DNA of 38,071 nucleotides from Olsenella sp. KH3B4 (lineage in GTDB: Bacteria; Actinomycetota; Coriobacteriia; Coriobacteriales; Atopobiaceae). The DNA is taken from contig FOHD01000011.1 in NCBI GenBank assembly GCA_900111695.1, positions 1 through 38,071 of the forward strand, in the 5' to 3' direction. The position numbers were made by a program, and so were the translations under genes. Shown one piece after another: positions 36,086 to 38,071 of the stretch. The stretch's first letter is position 1. Each line of letters starts with the position of its first letter. The notes under the pieces are model-generated. The model was given only the letters and a program-made list of their open reading frames with translations, was not told where the DNA came from and searched no databases.

Positions 36086-36148
36086 GGAGGGGCGCTGCGG
36101 CAGGATCTCGGCTTGGGGGGCCTTGCTCCCACCTGCGGGCCCCCTCGT

Positions 36149-36235
36149 CGCGGAGTTTAGCTCCTTTTCTTAATGGCGATTAGCGCTACCTGGGCAAACG
36201 TCGGACCAGATCAAGAAAAGGAGCTAATCTCCGCG
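36149..36235. repeat. Inverted-repeat element, type 2
   Basis: The arms CGCGGAGTTTAGCTCC + TTTTCTT (36149-36171) and their complement (36213-36235) match at 22 of 23 positions. Each arm also folds on itself (GGAG-5-CTCC). The interior of 41 bp is unrelated to the type 1 element. No gene is inside. Confidence 0.9.
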
Positions 36236-36244
36236 CATGGCAGG

Positions 36245-36350
36245 GCGAGAAGCCCGTTGCTGTGGCGGGGGTCGGGGTCTGGAATGCGAGAAGCCCGTTG
36301 CTGTCGCGGGGGTCGGGGTCCGGATTGGGAGAAGCCCGGTGCTGCGGCCT
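36245..36350. repeat. Tandem repeat with 41-bp unit, about 2.6 copies
   Basis: Units begin at 36245, 36286 and 36327 with GCGAGAAGCCCGTTGCTGT. The second copy differs from the first at few positions; the third is partial. The repeat starts 9 bases after the type 2 inverted repeat and precedes the rpmE promoter. With the elements at 35998-36235 it fills most of the 699-base gap 35804-36502, in which I see no gene. Confidence 0.9.
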
Positions 36351-36398
36351 CGACCCGCCCGTGGTCAGCGATTCTCCACACACCGTCGATGCGCGATT

Positions 36399-36407
36399 TG
36401 CTATACT
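36399..36407 (+). promoter_or_regulatory. Extended -10 promoter element of rpmE
   Basis: TGCTATACT is an extended -10 (TGnTATACT) about 95 bases upstream of the rpmE start codon. No good -35 is visible, as is common for extended -10 promoters. Confidence 0.5.
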
Positions 36408-36502
36408 CCGAGAGCTTGACCGTCTTGGACGGAGCAATCCGCGCCAAGGCATCACCACCCCTGTCCTGGTCGGAAACCAGGACCGACAAAAGGAGTCCTG
36501 CA

Positions 36503-36931
36503 ATGAAGCAAGGAATTCATCCTAACTACGTGGAGTGCACCGTCCGCTGCACCTGCGGGAACACGTTCAAGACGCGTTCCACCAAGCCCGAGCTCGTCAT
36601 CGACCTCTGCGACAAGTGCCACCCGTTCTACACCGGCCAGCAGAAGCTCGTCGACACCGGCGGCCGCGTCCAGCGCTTCGCCAACAAGTTCGGCGGCGCC
36701 GCGCAGGCCAGGCTCGATGCCGAGAAGGCCGCCAAGGCCGCCAAGGCCGCGAAGGCTGCAGAGCTCGAGGCTGCCCGCAAGGCTGCCAAGGAGGCCAAGG
36801 CTGCCGAGAAGGCCAAGCGTGCTGCTGAGTACGCCAAGAAGGCCGAGGCAGAGGCTGCCAAGGCTGCCGCGAAGGCCGCCGAGGCTCCCGCAGAGCCCGA
36901 GGCCGCAGCCGAGGCTCCCGCAGCCGAGTAG
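36503..36931 (+). CDS. rpmE: Ribosomal protein L31 with long Ala/Lys/Glu tail
   Basis: L31 is a component of the 50S ribosomal subunit. Residues 1 to about 70 are a zinc-type L31: MKQGIHPNY start, Cys16 and Cys18 in RCTCGNTF, Cys36 and Cys39 in [10 protein letters not shown], then [10 protein letters not shown]. All four zinc cysteines are present, so this is the zinc-containing form rather than the Cys-less paralogue. Residues about 71-142 are an Ala/Lys/Glu repeat tail, of AKAAKAA and AAEAPAE type, probably a charged helix followed by disorder; most L31 proteins end near residue 70. ATG 36503 follows AAAGGAG. It is monocistronic, with an extended -10 upstream and a hairpin downstream. Confidence 0.95.
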   Translation: MKQGIHPNYVECTVRCTCGNTFKTRSTKPELVIDLCDKCHPFYTGQQKLVDTGGRVQRFANKFGGAAQARLDAEKAAKAAKAAKAAELEAARKAAKEAKAAEKAKRAAEYAKKAEAEAAKAAAKAAEAPAEPEAAAEAPAAE

Positions 36932-36953
36932 CACTCGCTCATAGCGCAACAGA

Positions 36954-36987
36954 AACGGGGAGGTCGACGTTGGTCGGCCTCCCCGTT
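36954..36987. terminator. Bidirectional hairpin between rpmE and the trigger-factor-like gene
   Basis: AACGGGGAGG and CCTCCCCGTT form a perfect 10-bp stem with a 14-base loop. On the minus strand TTTCTGTT follows, a moderate T-run; the plus side is T-poor. It serves two convergent genes. Confidence 0.65.
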
Positions 36988-37016
36988 GCGTTACCGTAGC
37001 CGGTGCCGGACGCACG

Positions 37017-37883
37017 CTACACGAGCTTGAGCCCAGAGCCGTTGGTAGCATTGCTGCCCGCAGGGCTGTCGCCCTTCTCGGCTGCGCTGGCCGCCTTGCG
37101 CGCCAGCTCCTCTCGGTGCTGCATGACCGCCGCCACTTCGCCCAGGCGCTTCTTGGCCTCGGCCTCGGTCTCCTGCACGTAGGTGCAGTTGCACTCGGAC
37201 ACTACGGCTTCGAGGGCCTTGGCGCGACGGGCCGCATCGATGAGTTGGTCCATCTGACCTGCCGCCTTTGCGCGAGCGATGAGCGCCTGCGCGTCGGTGG
37301 GGGAGAGCTGCAACAGGTGTGGGAGCTCGGTCTCGTCGACCTTGATCTTCTTCTCGCTTGCATAGGCGTCGAGCGCCGCCTCGTGCTCGGCCTCCTTCAC
37401 GGCCTCGCTCTGGAGCATCGAATCCAGCTGGTCGGGTCGCATGCCCATCTGTGCGAGAACCGCCTCAACCGGTTGGCCGGTCGTGGCGATCTGCTGCGCG
37501 ATGTCCTGGAACAGCGCGTCTTTCACCTGCGACACCTGTGCGGCCGGCACTGACTGGCACAGACGCTCGGCGAGCGCGTCGAGACACGCGTTGGCCTTCT
37601 GCTCCTCTGCGGAGTCCTCGCTCAGCGAGCTGAGGTATGCGCGGGTCTGCTCGCGCAGGCGCTGCTCGTCCTCGAGGCCGTCAAAGTGGCTTGCGACCCA
37701 CGCCGGGTCTGCGAGGTCCTTCTCGGTGCCGCCTGCCTCGCGCACCAGAGTCTGGACAGTAAGCCCTACCTCCTCGTCCGTTGTGCGAACAACGTGCACC
37801 TCCACGTCTACCGGCCCGTACGAGGTAAGGGTGTAGAACGCCTTGTTCCCGATTACAAGCGGCTCGGGCTTCTGGATGGCCAT
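37017..37883 (-). CDS. Trigger factor C-terminal-domain-like protein
   Basis: This 288-residue soluble protein is similar only to the C-terminal, chaperone arm of trigger factor. The helical stretch from ANACLDALAERL through VPAAQVSQVKDALF, DIAQQIATTGQPVEAVLAQMG, and EHEAALDAYASEKKIKVDETEL follows the trigger factor order (N-x-L-x-x-x-V...-E-V-P...-L-x-x-x-G-x-s-x-e-x-y). The ribosome-binding N-terminal domain with GFRxGKxP and the FKBP-type prolyl isomerase domain are missing, apart from a short N-terminal beta-like segment (PVDVEVHVV). AGGAGG precedes ATG 37883 by 4 bases; the longer in-frame extension to 38069 is not supported. It is likely a ribosome-independent holdase, but its role is inferred only. 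Confidence 0.7.
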   Translation of the reverse strand: MAIQKPEPLVIGNKAFYTLTSYGPVDVEVHVVRTTDEEVGLTVQTLVREAGGTEKDLADPAWVASHFDGLEDEQRLREQTRAYLSSLSEDSAEEQKANACLDALAERLCQSVPAAQVSQVKDALFQDIAQQIATTGQPVEAVLAQMGMRPDQLDSMLQSEAVKEAEHEAALDAYASEKKIKVDETELPHLLQLSPTDAQALIARAKAAGQMDQLIDAARRAKALEAVVSECNCTYVQETEAEAKKRLGEVAAVMQHREELARKAASAAEKGDSPAGSNATNGSGLKLV

Positions 37884-37988
37884 GAATCCTCCTGACTGCG
37901 CGACTGGCTCATGCGCGCGGCTGACTTCTAGGCAGTATGCCCATCTTTCTGGGCGCCGCTGCGGCATCGCGGCTTCGGGCGATATTTT

Positions 37989-38070
37989 CCCAGCTGGTGC
38001 AATGTCGCCTCGTCCATGTGCACGAAGCTGGCTGGTCTTGCCGGCCTTCCAATTCCCCAGTTGGTACAAT
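37989..38070. repeat. Two direct copies of CCCAG[CT]TGGT[AG]CAAT
   Basis: CCCAGCTGGTGCAAT (37989-38003) and CCCAGTTGGTACAAT (38056-38070) lie 67 bp apart, upstream of the trigger-factor-like gene. They share CCCAG[CT]TGG with the interior of inverted-repeat copies 1-3. The window ends one base after the second copy, so a longer array cannot be excluded. Confidence 0.6.
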
Positions 38071-38071
38071 C

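Noticed and set aside
37884..38069. N-terminal extension of the trigger-factor-like protein
   Set aside because: ATG 37883 has AGGAGG at 4 bases; the extension is basic, lacks family similarity and contains direct repeats typical of non-coding DNA.

Overview
The window is GC-rich, densely packed chromosomal DNA from a high-GC Gram-positive bacterium. The closest fit is a coriobacterium (Olsenella/Atopobium/Collinsella-like). This is inferred from the base composition, the strong AGGAGG-type ribosome sites, the tilS-hpt-ftsH core order, the fused FeoA-FeoB, and a two-component/ABC set of Gram-positive type. No tRNA, rRNA, CRISPR, prophage or classical insertion sequence is visible.

Layout. 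Positions 1-378 hold the 3' end of a small heat-shock protein gene, followed by a good terminator. Positions 486-6693 (minus strand) carry a WalJ-like metallo-hydrolase, a response regulator, a histidine kinase, an ABC ATPase and a large FtsX-type permease, probably a membrane-stress or peptide-sensing and export unit. Positions 6694-9331 are an accessory patch: one gene for a PD-(D/E)XK/DUF559-like protein, flanked by three ~100-bp inverted-repeat elements and by short tandem repeats. Positions 9332-14745 are tilS, hpt, ftsH and an aminotransferase. These are followed by a PHP-domain hydrolase, a FeoA-FeoB ferrous iron transporter with a possible DtxR/IdeR box upstream, and exonuclease III. 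Next come two tandem patatin-like lipases, a sirtuin deacetylase, a DHPS-HPPK fusion whose DHPS half has altered active-site motifs, and a degenerate biotin-ligase-like protein.

Positions about 24,560-35,010 look like an inserted catabolic cassette of visibly lower GC, with hairpins at both ends. It encodes an alpha/beta hydrolase and a PucR-type regulator on the minus strand. Divergent from these are an FdrA-DUF1116 fusion, a DUF2877 protein, two paralogous dicarboxylate-symporter-family carriers and a carbamate kinase. FdrA, YlbE (DUF1116) and YlbF (DUF2877) are the components associated with oxamate carbamoyltransferase, the last step of anaerobic allantoin degradation. The likely scheme is uptake of oxalurate or a related carbamoyl compound, phosphorolysis to oxamate plus carbamoyl phosphate, and ATP formation by the carbamate kinase. 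No allantoinase or ureidoglycolate enzyme is present in the window.

The right end holds coaX, a 700-bp intergenic region with a fourth copy of the inverted-repeat element, a second and different inverted-repeat element and a 41-bp tandem repeat, then rpmE (L31 with a long Ala/Lys/Glu tail). The last gene encodes a protein that resembles only the C-terminal chaperone arm of trigger factor. The most interesting items are the oxamate-carbamoyltransferase cassette with its fused subunit and unusual twin carriers, and the inverted-repeat family around a nuclease-like gene.
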